64,000 nt of DNA from Metallyticus violacea (Eukaryota > Arthropoda > Insecta > Mantodea > Metallyticidae), in NCBI GenBank assembly GCA_030762175.1, contig CM060833.1, positions 169,584,501-169,648,500 of the forward strand. Reading direction: 5' to 3'. The position numbers and the translations under genes were made by a program. Under the pieces are notes generated by a model, which saw only the letters and a list, made by a program, of their open reading frames with translations, did not search any database and was not told the DNA's origin. Positions 47,123 to 60,749 of this stretch are shown here, piece after piece. Numbering within the stretch: position 1 is the stretch's first letter; each line of letters starts with the position of its first letter.

Positions 47123-48559
47123 TATTAAAATGCAGATAAAAATATAGAAAAGAAGTTCTGCTAAAACTTGGATAAGTGCAGCTATATGAGTTTTTAGGTT
47201 GAACTCAACACAAATAAATTAGATACATAACATTTACCTCACTGCAAGTTCCAAATTATATATTTGAGTTAAAAGGTAAATCAGATTTGAAATGAATGAA
47301 CTGGTTAACAACTGTCCACAAAATTCTACTTGAGTCAATTATTTTCACTTAATAGCCACATCACACATGTTACAATTTTTCACAAATTGTAATAGTTTGA
47401 AAGATATATTGGTTAAGGGAACAGTGAATTTTCTTAGTGTTCATTTGGCCTTGTATATGCAGGTTTCATTATTATTGTATGCTTGTATTCTGGTTGTGAT
47501 CAGTCATTTAAATTAATATACTTGGGACCATAAGGAGCAAGATGCACAAATAAAATTATTCACCACTACCCATATCTTACTCGTGAACAAAGTATGGTAT
47601 ATAGTAAGTCTGATTCTATATACTGTACTATGAAGGATCCAAGTGACAACTGTAACTTTAGCCCATCAATATACCAGTTAATTTAATAAATATCTTCATA
47701 CAAAATTTTGTTCAGTTTGTTTGATAATGCAGAGATTTTAACATGATTTTCAAGGGCAAACATGTTAATACTGCCCTCCATATATTAGTAGCAACTCGGC
47801 TTATATGAATAATAATGCATATTTTTAGATATAGCAAAATGTTTAAACTTCTAATAGACTGTATGCAGAAGAACAAAAAGAAGTTTGATTTAAATACAGT
47901 TTGATGCATGTGCTTATACTTTCTGGACATCTACAAATTATATTTTATAAACACTCCTCCAGAGAAAGTGATGGCCTTGAAATCTTGCTGAGTCAGCTGC
48001 TGTCCTGACCTTCTTGCCTCTTGACTTCTGGCCTTTGATGCTATGCATACACCCATATGCACATTTAGTTTAAACTTTGTTCTCTTCTGACTGTCAAGCA
48101 GTATATTATCATGTGGTAAGAATAAGAGTTAAAATGTTAAAAAGATCTTCTAAATATTACAGATTATAAATATTGTCCAAATTGGCAATTTTCAATTTAG
48201 TGTAAAAAGTGTGGAGGAACATTTTATTGACAAAAAGCCTAAAGGGTGAAACTTATTTTGACAGAGGAGAAACTAGGCAACATGAACCACTGTGCTTAGA
48301 AAGATCTCCTCGGAAAAATTTGAAACAATTACCAAAACAAGTTTCAATTTCTAAGATAAGTACACAGAAAACAATAAAATTTCTACATTTCCATTTATGG
48401 GGGGCTGTTAAATACAAAATGATCATAATTTTTATAGGCATAATTTCTTGTGCTAAAATTTAACTTTACAATATATATTTCCTTAATCCGTAAAGTGATA
48501 TTTGTTTCTCTGTTGTCACTTATAGTTCCTGTCTGTAAGAAATATGCAAGTTGAGACAT

Positions 48560-49570
48560 GTTCAGTTCTGCCTACAGCAAAATGGAGGTAATATGCTGCT
48601 TTGAAATTTTGCTTTCATTTCATCTTCAGCTGAGGCCTATATGGCAGGACTATGGGTATTTTGTTCTTCCCTATAGCACAGTTGAAAGATGGTTTAAAAT
48701 GTTTAAAGAAAGGAGGTAATCAATTTCAAAGGAAGATGGACTTAGTTTTCCAGTTTGTGGTCTCATGGAAGATAACATTAACCCACTGCTGTCAGAGAGG
48801 ATTGTTGAATAACATTAAAAACACTTTCATAAATTCTGAAAAGTTTACTGGGTGCCATTTAGAAGCTGGTAACTAAAAAGTTGCACAGGAGATGTTTGGC
48901 ATGGAGGGTTGTTTCTTTTCCACACAAATGGATATTCGCCTGCAGGCTGGCATCAGTTGAAGATGTGGAGTGTATTTCAAAGGTAATGCGGCTGATGAAA
49001 TTTTCTACATCATTTTCATCCTGATATAGCAAATTTCTCTATGGAAATCATCATCATGATCAACAACATAAACAGGAAATGGTTTCTTTTGTTGGGAAGA
49101 AGAAACCACTCTCTCCATCTCATCTCATTTTTCAATAATCAAGGAATGGTTTAGTAGCATGTCATACCTGCACACACAACTGTAAGAGGGCAATATTACA
49201 GAGATGTCTTGAAAACTCTGCAAGACTATATCACATGCAAAAGGCCACATTTCTCTGCATCATGCTGGATTCTGCACCAAATGATGCATGGCTGCACATT
49301 GCAAATGTTATTGCTGAATATCTCACAAGAAGTGATGTGAAGTGTATTATTCACCCTATAGTGCAGATTTAGCCTGTATGACTTTTTCCTTTTCCGATAT
49401 TGAAAAAACACCTTCGTGGGAGGCATTTTCCATCATCAGCAGTGCTGACTGTAGAGGAGGTTCTGAAGGATCTATTAAAAAATGGTTTCCAGCATTTCTT
49501 TGAAGACAGCAGAAATACTGGAACCAGTGCATTGCATGCAATGCTTCGGGAGGAATAAAGGTGTATTATA
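48560..49570 (+). pseudogene. Mariner-like transposase remnant
   Basis: The + strand shows LPYSTVERWFKMFKERR (helix-turn-helix), and downstream CIIHPYSADLA, then in another frame YDFFLFPILKKHLRGRHFPS and VEEVLKDLLKNGFQHFFED, which match the [17 protein letters not shown] block and following C-terminus. Stops and shifts are numerous. No TIRs were found. Confidence 0.75.
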
Positions 49571-50685
49571 AAAAAAAAAAGTTGATCATTCTCTACTGAA
49601 CAGTTCTCCTACATAAAGTTAATTGGTGCAACAAATTAACCTTTGAATTGTGAAAAAAGGATAGTTTTGTAATTGGTTTAAAATATAAATGCATGATGGA
49701 ATTCTTGATCTGGAACTTACATCTGACTCTTCAAACAACACTGGAGCATTATAAATCCCAAATTTTATTTTGAAATTCCTCTGCATAATCAGAAATGTGG
49801 GCTCTAGCATGCAATAAATGAGTTATATCATGGGGCTATATTTTTTTAAGGAACACTTTTATTAAGAAACAGATGTAAACTAATAGGCTAACTTAATGGA
49901 AAGAGAAAAATTTATCTGGGTATTTCAGTAAGAAAGCAGAAATTTTTACATGACTCGCAATTTTAAGTGAAGTTTTCAATGACAGAGTAATTAATTCCAG
50001 TTTATGGTTTCCAAGATTCCTGAATCTTAATTCTTGTGACTATTATTTGTGTTTTAGTCTTAAATATTGAAACGAATTACATGAACTGAAAGCTTTAAAA
50101 CAAAATATTCATCAAGCACTATTAACCAAAATGAACTTCAAAAGATTTTCCTATAACCTGTTTAGAAGAATACAGGTATGTCAGGAGAGCAGACATCCAA
50201 GCCTGTTGAGTACAATTTTACGTTTGTGATACATATCAGATAAATATTGAATAAACAAAGAAATAAAAAGCAATAAAAAAATTTCTGCTTGAAAAACTTT
50301 ATTGGCAATTATGCCCTACTACATCACCGAATTAATGATGATATACAACTGACTTATTTAAGCTCACAAAAATAGAGTTGTAGGTAATTTTAGAAAAATG
50401 AACTGGTATATTAGCAAATTTTACAAGACAGTTCTCCAATAATGCTCATTGTCTGGCTGTTAATAGATTAAGAATTTTGTAACTGACATCTGTTTCTCAC
50501 AAGCCTAATCTACATTGTTAGACACAACTTCAATGTACTCATGGTTTAAAATAGTTTTAAATTGAAAAAAAAATTGTGACTAAAACTGAATGAATATGCT
50601 TAACACTAACATCAGTCTTCTATGACAATGGAAAAGTTATGAATGCTGAATAAAAAGCTTTTTTGCATATTAGTTGGGCAATATA

Positions 50686-51995
50686 AGAGGGTTGGAACTT
50701 AAATAGTGGCAACTATTTATTTACAACCGATACAAAAGAGTTGCATGTTAGCAACCTTTACTGTCCTTCAATGTAGTCACCAGCTTTGTGTATAACCCAT
50801 TGCCAGCAATGTGGAAGTTGTAGTATACCTTTAGCAGAGCCTGTTCTCTTGTTGGTGCAGATGGAGTGGTCTACTGCCTGTCGAATCTCTGGAACACTTC
50901 TGAAGTGAATGCCACAAAGTGGTTCCTTCATCTTCGGAATCAAATCAAAGTCACAAGGACTTAAATCCGGGGAGTATGGTGGATGGTACAGTACTTCCCA
51001 GCCCCATCGACAGAACAAATCAGCCACAGCTTGCACTGTATGCGCCCAAACATTGTCGTGCAAAATGATGGGTGGATTCTGCAGAAAATGTTGCCGCTTC
51101 TTTCTCAAAGCTGGTCGCAGGTGATGCTCCAAAAACGAACGGTAATACTCAGCATTAACGGTCTGCCGTGGAGGAATGTAAGGCGTTAGGATAACACCAT
51201 CACAGTCGTACACGAGAATCACCACTTTCACCGTATTGGGGCTCTGACGAACTTTCGATTTTCGTGGTGACCCATACTGACGACATTCATTCGATTGGCG
51301 TTTCAGTTTTGGCTCATACGATTTGGCCCATGTCTCATCCAGGGTTATGATACGGAGTAAGAAAGTCTTTCCTTCGCTCATAGCGCTCCAAGTGCTCTTA
51401 GCAGCGTCAACCATTTCTCCATTTCCGTCAAATCAAGCGGAACCCATCGTGATGCAATTTTTCGCATGCCCAGGCGTTCCTTCAGAAGCATAGTCGTATG
51501 CGCTAATCCGGTTTCTTGGGCGAACTCACGAATCGTCTGGCGTCGATCACTGTTCAGTAACGCGGCAACAGCATGCACTTCTTCACTGATGCTCGTAGGA
51601 CGACTTGCCCGATGTATGTCAGCCACAGTTTGCCGACCATCTTTGAAGGTTTTTACCCAACGTGCCACTGTTCTGTAAGGAAATGCAGATTCCCCGCAAG
51701 CCTCTTGAAGACCTTTATGACACTGTCGTGCTGTACGACCTCTGGCACATTCAATCTTGATACAACTCCGTTGTTCCTGTTTCGAAAACATAGTGACAAC
51801 AGTACGTTACACCGCTAGCTCACAAGTGACTGTGTTTCTCTCGATGGTGCGCAAGCAGGTGATGTGGGAAGGGAGAGTCCATTTGTTCTGAGAAAAGATA
51901 GATATGTAAACAACATGTGCTATCAGTGACAATATTAGATTCCGTTGCATAGCGTCCCCACAGCAGTGTTGCCACTATTTAAGTTCCAACCCTCG
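50686..51995 (-). mobile_element. Nearly intact mariner element with TIRs and TA target duplication
   Basis: 1310 bp bounded by inverted repeats GAGGGTTGGAACTTAAATAG and its complement; about 27 bp match without mismatch after one terminal base. TA flanks both ends (50684-50685 and 51996-51997), as expected for Tc1/mariner insertion. The transposase lies on the - strand. Near-identical ends and CpG-rich content in CpG-poor surroundings point to a recent insertion. Confidence 0.95.
50758..51791 (-). pseudogene. Mariner transposase, D,D34D type, broken by one frameshift
   Basis: The N-terminal part (51791 down to 51378, 137 residues) has the helix-turn-helix region with CARGRTARQCHKGLQEACGE, RTVARWVKTFKDGR and RASRPTS. 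The C-terminal part (51414 down to 50758, 218 residues) is in another frame and has the three catalytic regions ITLDETW, ILHDNVWAHT and PYSPDLSPCDFDL, then the usual WVIHKAGDYIEGQ end. The frames switch near 51,380-51,420, so one small indel separates the two halves and no single open frame makes a full transposase. A sequencing or assembly error could mimic this. Confidence 0.93.
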
Positions 51996-51999
51996 TATC

Positions 52000-54900
52000 T
52001 TGATAAAACTGTTAAAAAAAGCATGTGCCACAACACTTTAGTCATTGCAAAGTGCACAAAAGCAAAACAATTTAATTAGTCCAATTCAGGAGTAGTCTGC
52101 ACTACAAAGATTGACATTAAAAACTTCATAAAATGCTGGGTTTAGGATAACTAATCACCAACAATGAGCAAGAAAGACAATTTGTAAGACTATTGCAATA
52201 TTCACAGTGTATAATTGGGCATAAATTGTTTGCCACAGTTAAAATCCACCACACAAATGCAATAAAATTGCATGTAAACTTTGTTAAATATTGAATATGA
52301 AAAGTATAACTATGTTAGAGGAAATTTGAAACCAAAATCTGAAAGAGACGGAGACAAACTAATAGGTATATGGAGAATTTATGAACATGAGACACAGATG
52401 AAGTTACAAGGATGTTGTGCAGAGTTGAGACTGACATGGTGAGTGTTGACAGAAAATCAACACACATGGTCCATCTGACATGAGCAATTTAGTCACACTG
52501 CTTACTGGGGAGAAGTCTAGGAAAAGAATTTATCCAGAACATGAAGATCAGTAATAGGGGACTTGATGAGAACTAATATCTGCCATTAATCAAAATGAAC
52601 TGCATTATGTCCATTATGAAGGAGTAGCTACCTCCAGAAACAAGTTTCCTTGATGTAATAGAGCACAATTTCACTTGCATTTATTTCAGAAGAGGACATC
52701 AAACAAGCATTTGATAAACTGCAAGTAAAAATGCAAGATTGCATTTGAGTTTTTCATTATGTACAAGAAAATTGGATCAGACCTAAAAAAGGCTAGTAGC
52801 AAATTGTGTTTCCACCAGAAACTTGTATTTATTATGTTCTTGAAAACCTGCCACTAACTATTAATATTTGCGAACCATGGCACTGAATTTACCTCAGAGT
52901 CACCAACTGTCCTTAAACCTGATAAATTTCAGAAACTGGTTCCACTATATTTTAAAAGTAAGTGAAGCACTAGAGTGTATGAGACGACAGTATTGGATAA
53001 TCATTTATAAGTTCACTCTACTTTGAATCCAGTTTTACTGAGCAACGGTCATTGACTCAAACCTTTAGCTCTGGAAGCAGATCACTTTTTTTTTTTGTCG
53101 CAGAGGTACAACTATTTGGGATCAAATGTCACTTCTATATTCTTTCATTGCCCTGTTATTTAAATGCTAATGGTAAAGCATAAATGGTGGGATTAATGTT
53201 TGAATTAGTTTCTTTGTATGCTATTAGATATAATTAGGAGTATTTTAATTCCCCATAAATAGTTTTCTAAAATGAAGCATGCAAATTCCAAGATTGCAAA
53301 AAGACAAGTGTCATTACAAAAATATTGATGATTACATAAAAGAAAACCAAGTTTAAATGCTTCACAGGTTAATGAAAACCACTTGTCCTTCAATGTGTGC
53401 TTGCATGAATTTTCTGTGGCACTTTGTGGCCAAGAAGACTGTGGAAGAAATGCTGATTGCAAGTATAAAATGTATGGGCATCAGTAAAAAGGGGTATTTC
53501 ATCATTACTTGTTGATGTGAAAAAATAAGGCACCTCTGTTGTTAGCATAATATCCAATTAGTTGTTTATGACATGCAGAAACTTTATTTACATTGTTGCT
53601 ACCTTATTCTTAAATAGCACAGGAATATGGTAATGCTAAAATAATGGATTAATAATGACAGGTGTGATGATGAAATAAATAGTTGAATTGTTAAAAGAAA
53701 TGTAATTTTCCTGGGATTTCCCTGGGCTACTACTGAGATTGATGGAAATGCCCTAAAACATTATCCCTTAGTTGCATCTTTTTTTAATTTTTAATATGTA
53801 GCATGGTTAAATATCCACTATCTTTTATTATTGCTAGAGATTAAGGAAGGAATTTTCTTATAAAGAATTTATTTTGGATATCCCTTGCAGAAATATTTTT
53901 CTTTTGTTAAGGTCTGTACAGTGTTAATGCATTCTGCCCATTTCAGTATTATTTTCTAAACAGTCTGTTTCTTTTTGAAAAAAGTGCTTTGGCCTAAAAT
54001 ATAGAACTTTTAATGTGTTTTATGTTTGTGTGTGCTTTCTAGAAGTGTTTAACAATGTGTTTAGAGTTGAGTGTGTATATATGCTCAAAAATCAGTTCTT
54101 AAGTTGAAAATGCAGAGAATATTTTGAGTATTATCTTACTATCTTAAGAAGAATTCTAAAATGCAAAAGGCTCAAAGAGTTTATCAAGAATGCGAAGTCT
54201 CACAAAATGCTGAACCATTAATTAAATCAATTAATAGGGTTCTTGAGCAATGGAATATATGTCACTTCTGTTTATAATGAATGACAGCAAAAAAATGAGA
54301 CCACTAAGGTAAAACTGTGAAATTTTCTTATAGAATCCTCATACAAAATTGTACTCTGATTTTCTTCTTTTGTTTATCTCTGTAAATACATTATTGGAAA
54401 AAAGATACTCCAGCTAATCATATTCTAACTAGTATCTTCTTTTCAATTTAGTTCTGCTTCATTTTCCAGTGTCAAAAAGATGAACTACCAGAAAGCTAAG
54501 GGGACTTCAGTAACTGGAGCAAAAGCCAGATCACACTTAAAAGATGATGAATGTGAGAACAGATGTTTTATGAATCTATAAGGACCTTTATTTGGCCATT
54601 TCTAGGCGCATTTCAAAGAAATTTTCTTACACATGTAGAAGTTGTGAATAAAATACTTTATATTCAATATTTTAATCAAATATTTCCATAATTGTTAACT
54701 AAGAGGAATTTGCAGCTTATCAATGTGATACTTTTCTTTTTAAATTAATTAACAATAAATGAGAATTGAGGCAAAACTGCACATTTCACGTAAAAACTAT
54801 CTCACATTTGCAATGTGTTGTTTTGAATCTTGTCAGCTGCAAGCAGCACTCCCCACTCTTTCTAATATAATATTTTTAGTGATAGATGTTTTTATATGAA

Positions 54901-55320
54901 AGCCCTGTAGAAATTAAAGTGGGCAAGTGAAGAATTTACTTTACACTGCTAAGTGCATCTTATACAAGTGTTTTAGTGTTGTGAGAAAAAAATCAGAATT
55001 TAGACCTTCACATAGCACATCAACACTGGAATTACTCATTCAGAAAATCACAACATTACAAGAAATATGCTTCAATAACCAATTTACAGAAAAGCAGCTG
55101 CTAGATGTAATACATGCTTTTTATAACAGAAGAATTGACAGATAAGGCAAGTCAAAATGTAAATTTCCCTATTTTATTACTGGAAAACAAAAGGAATGGA
55201 ACTCAATGTAACTTATGTATCCACTAGTTTGTACTCCTATTGATAGAAGGAGCATAGGGATACAAATCGGTGAAAGCTTGGTGCAGTAATGGTGAGGGTA
55301 CTAATGGCTCCTTTTTCTAT
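52000..55320. other. Intergenic stretch with no gene
   Basis: Apart from the foldback half-arm at 52,932, I see no coding family. Small open frames such as 54,927-55,145 have no domain and are probably chance. Confidence 0.5.
52932..53005 (+). repeat. Half-arm fragment of the 33-kb foldback element
   Basis: GAAACTGGTTCCA...AAAAGTAAGTGAAGC...AGAGTGT follows the order of the right arm at 33,357-33,408 with scattered changes. No inverted partner is seen nearby. Confidence 0.65.
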
Positions 55321-55329
55321 CGGCAGAAA

Positions 55330-56150
55330 ACATGAAATCTATCACAGCAGAAGTGTGTGTGTATGCAAAAAGAAAGTGATGTCTGTTCAACAAGTGTGGA
55401 AATGATTTTGCAGAGGGTGAAGACAGTCTGGGTGTGCATAAACAGATACAATTGTTAATGCCACTGCTGAATTGATGCAGAACTAGTGTGTGATGCTGAA
55501 TGAATTGGAGGTGTACTTTAATCTTTCACATGGCACTATCTATGAATGTTTGGATCAGAAAATAAGCTCCAGGTGGGTCCCCCCCCCAAAAAAAAAGTAT
55601 TGTGCATCATTTATATCCACAGTCTAAAATGGACAGCATGGAAAAGAAACATTTCTAATCCTCAACGGGCAAAAAGTTTCAGATAGTCACAAGCCCTAGA
55701 AGGTAATGAATGGTAACTAACCTTTGGAACAACCATGGAGTGATTCTTGTTGGCTTTATGAAGATTGTGCAACTGCACATGAAGGCATTAACATGTCTTA
55801 AAAAATATTCAAATAGCCTTGTCTTATACAAGGTGTGGAGTTGCTGCACAATTATGCTAAGTATCGTGTTTCCTACAACACAATCGTCTTGCTGTACACC
55901 TGGCATTGGCAACTTGTTTGCCATCTATCATGCAGCCTGGATTAGCATCTTAAAATGATCTAATTAAGAAACATCTATGGGACAGACTATTACATTGTAA
56001 CATCCAGTTACAATGAAGTGAAAGATTAAGTGGTGAAATGATGCAACAATCACGATTCCTTCTTCTGTTTTCAAGGAATAGAAAAACTTATCTTATGCTA
56101 GTACAAATACAAATAATTTTGGTGATTATGTGGGAAAAGTAAAGGATGTA
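55330..56150 (+). pseudogene. Mariner transposase remnant
   Basis: The + strand reads LNELEVYFNLSHGTIYECLD and ISSRWVP, a mariner helix-turn-helix and linker, then a weak VELLHNYAK...NTIVLL second-catalytic region and GIEKLIL near 56,080. Most of the catalytic domain is unreadable. Confidence 0.65.
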
Positions 56151-56817
56151 TCAAAATAAAAGTGTTCTTTACCTTGACCTACCAAAAATTATGAAAATAT
56201 ACATTCTGACTTGCCCCTATTTATGCTTTAGATCCAACTTTTCCAAAAGAGGAGGGCATGTGTGCTATAGGAATAAGAATAAACCATTTGTAAAGTTGGT
56301 TACCCTAATGGGAAAGTTGCAGCCTTCCTTGCATCATATACTGGAGCAACTACAATTGGAGGTTGTACAAGCAGAGTGGAACAAGGAAGGCAGGACACTC
56401 CGCTACGAAAATACTGAGGAAATGTTAATGTTATATTAATGTGTATTGTTGATTAGTATCTGCAGTACCTCAGATTTATAAGTCATACTTTTGCAGGCAT
56501 TTTTAATTTATGCTTGTTAATCAGCTTGAATAGAAAAAAATTAATAAGTACAATTAATTTTATTACTCTTCAATTCCTTTGGTCATTTTTTTTACCAGAG
56601 AATAATTGAACTCACAAGACAAAAATACCCACATGACAAATTGTGCACATATGGATTTATTCCAATACATTGTACCTGTGATGAGTACTTCTTGAAATAA
56701 AAAATTATCTTGTATACCAAAAAATACACATGCCCATGATAGCTATAAGAATCAGCAAATTTATATTTCACTGATCTACAAATACACATCAATTTTATGC
56801 ATTCAACATGTGAATTG

Positions 56818-56868
56818 GTTTATTCATGGATGCTCTTTAACAACTCAGGTCATAAGCATAACATGCCA
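56818..56868 (-). repeat. Family-1 SINE tail fragment
   Basis: TTTATTCATGGATGCTCTTT and CAACTCAGGTCATAAGC match the 3' end of the family; the rest is missing. Confidence 0.75.
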
Positions 56869-56937
56869 ATTGTTGTAGACATAAATGTTACTGATATAAA
56901 CTTTTGGTCTGTAAAAGTTCAAATTTGATGTTAAAAC

Positions 56938-56973
56938 GTGAATTCATCATTACCAGTTTAATGATGAATTCAC
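56938..56973. repeat. Short perfect palindrome, 15-bp arms
   Basis: GTGAATTCATCATTA and TAATGATGAATTCAC are exact inverse copies around CCAGTT. It lies between the SINE tail fragment and the 3' side of Su(H). Confidence 0.8.
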
Positions 56974-57124
56974 AATTTCACTGCCTTGAACTGTTTTATA
57001 AACTTTGGTCTCTTATGAGGAATGGAACTAGGAACATTTTCTACCTGTTTTGTTCTGATGAACAGTGTTAATATTTACGGTTACAGTGTTACATATATCC
57101 AGCAATTAAATTAGTTGGATAAGA

Positions 57125-57130
57125 TTTATT
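57125..57130 (-). terminator. Candidate polyadenylation signal for Su(H)
   Basis: TTTATT on the + strand (AATAAA on the - strand), about 400 bp past the stop codon. It is the first hexamer downstream that I find, in AT-rich DNA, so chance occurrence is possible. Confidence 0.4.
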
Positions 57131-57532
57131 TTTCAGCAAACATTACATCTCTATACTAATGTACATATACATAAATACATTACTGCCATCTCCACTTAAC
57201 TTCTCTCTTCTTTAAGACACTAAGCTCTAACTTAAATTCCCAAATACTGGTAGTATCTAATATATATATAAATGAATTTGGAAATGGAAGTAAGTTCCAT
57301 TATAGTGCAGACACAATATATGCGTTTCAACAGTCAGAATGCACAAATGTCAATATCAGAAAATGGGAGCTGACCTAACAGCAGTTTGTTAATTACAATA
57401 GCTACAATAATAAGACTGGTGTTCTCTCTTATATCTTTAAAATGAAATGGAGAGAAGTGCAAATGGTCTTGGTAGATGTATGGGAGAGGAAGTAAAGTCA
57501 TTTCTTAAGACTGACAGCATTCAACTACAGGT

Positions 57533-59044
<1,512 letters not shown>

Positions 59045-59128
59045 CTAGTGGTTTAGAAAAGCTGCAATATTGACTTTAGCTCTGAATGGCATGGCTTGAG
59101 GCCATGCAGAGTTCACCAACATCATTGC

Positions 59129-59150
59129 CTGCAACAATAAAAATTGCTGA
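59129..59150 (-). promoter_or_regulatory. Possible 5'-UTR splice acceptor upstream of Su(H)
   Basis: On the - strand the sequence TTTTTATTGTTGCAG ends at about 59129, 97 bp before the Su(H) ATG, with a TGCTGAT-like branch region upstream. If used, the gene has at least one upstream non-coding exon. The sequence 59,151-60,390 upstream is AT-rich, with a CT microsatellite at 59,679-59,698 and no promoter element I can name. Confidence 0.35.
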
Positions 59151-59678
59151 TGTAATAAATTAGCAATATTGATGCTATTTAAATATGTACACTCTTCTGA
59201 AAACCAGAAGACTATAACCTCTCCCTGACCAATACACAGGGAGAGCAAATCCTTAAGCTATCCTGAAGGACTTGACCTCTCTGCAGTGATACTCAATGCT
59301 TTGTACATTATCTATCTCTTATTATATCTCCTGTGTTCTTGAATTTCTTTATCCAAATACACCCGAAAACCTATGTTTAATAAATTAAAAAAGTCTAAAC
59401 CTAACAAATGGTGATTAGTTTTCTTTATTAACTATCCACATCCATTTTGTCTTCACACAATACAATAACTCCCTTACCTTCCTATACTGATTAATGTTAT
59501 AAATATACCCCAAAAATAACTCCTTTCCCAATTTTAACTATTCCTCACTATTTAATTTCCTTCTTCACTCCACTGTGCCTCGACAAGCCAATAGGTATGG
59601 CCAGTATCTACATGACCTTTACAGAGAGGGCATACATTTGGTCCCTTTCTTATCTCTTAGTTTCTGTACCACCAACCT

Positions 59679-59698
59679 TCTCTCTCTCTCTCTCTCTT
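59679..59698. repeat. (CT)n microsatellite upstream of Su(H)
   Basis: About nine CT units, 650 bp upstream of the Su(H) start on the opposite strand. It would read GA in the sense of the gene. Confidence 0.9.
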
Positions 59699-60468
59699 TC
59701 TTATTACAATTATAAATGTATCTAGTCTCAAATCTGTGTTGAATATTAATGAGCTCTTTTCCCTTGCTTGAGGTTTCACCATTTGTCTATCCATATCCTC
59801 TAATCAGATTGTAATGAACTTCCAAAAACCACTGGTTAACATTTCCCTATTGTCCTATACATCTCCAATTCCATTTCTTATCATGTGTTCCTTTATTTTA
59901 CTAACCCAATATCTGTACCTAAATGTCTCTTTTATAAATTTAAACATTAAAAATTAATAAATGAATAAATAAGTAATAATAGCAGTTTAAAGACCTATTG
60001 CAGTCCTCATGAAATGCAGCACATTGGCTTTTTGTTTTTTTTAGTGCTATTAAACAGTGTTTTGCTAATACTCTAAAAAATCTGTGGATTTTTCCCCTTA
60101 CATGCAACAAGAATGCTCTTGTGAGTACGCCAAATCACAAAGAGAACAGGAGGAATATCGCCAGGAGTGGTTCATCCATGATGCATATATTTTACTATGA
60201 AACTGCTTCCATTCTAAGTAATATGGTAAAGTTTGGTAATATTCTGATAGATAGAAATATCAAAATATGAAATTTAACTTTGTATCAAGGTATTATTAAA
60301 AGAGATAGAATGTTCCTAACTGCTTGTGTTTCACTCTGCTACTTGCCCCCATACACAGCATAATGGCACCTTCAAAAAAGACAGGAAAGTGTGCCCAGTT
60401 ACAAAAAAACACAAAAACTGTGCACACAAGAGTTAATGCAACTCTTGTCATTTTTATTTACACTGCAA

Positions 60469-60749
60469 TGGGTGACCGAGGTCATTAAGGTGCAGACTTT
60501 TGAGCAGGAGGTTTGGAGTTCGATTCCACCAGGACCATCCTCCCAAACTCAGGCTTTTTCCAGGTTTTCCTCAATCCTCATAAATGACAAATGCCAGGGA
60601 GGACCCTAAAACTTGGGCTTGGAATGCTTCCTTCCTTAAAAAAAATTTGTTTCCCAATTTATCATTTCATCTCATTTATCGTCAGTGTCCACTGCCTGTG
60701 ATGCCTCAGTAGCTAAAACAGGCATTAAACACTATTAAAAAAAAAAAAA
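60469..60749 (+). repeat. Family-2 SINE, copy 6, sense strand, full length
   Basis: Reads GGGTGACCGAGGTCATTAAG (A-box) and GGAGTTCGATTCCACC (B-box), then the body, and ends in TAAACACTATT plus a 12-bp A run. This is the clearest copy for reading the family in sense orientation. Confidence 0.94.

Noticed and set aside
50909..51189. Open frames on the + strand
   Set aside because: They are antisense shadows of the mariner transposase.
54927..55145. 72-codon open frame
   Set aside because: Lys/Thr/Ile-rich AT-driven translation with no domain or conservation clue.
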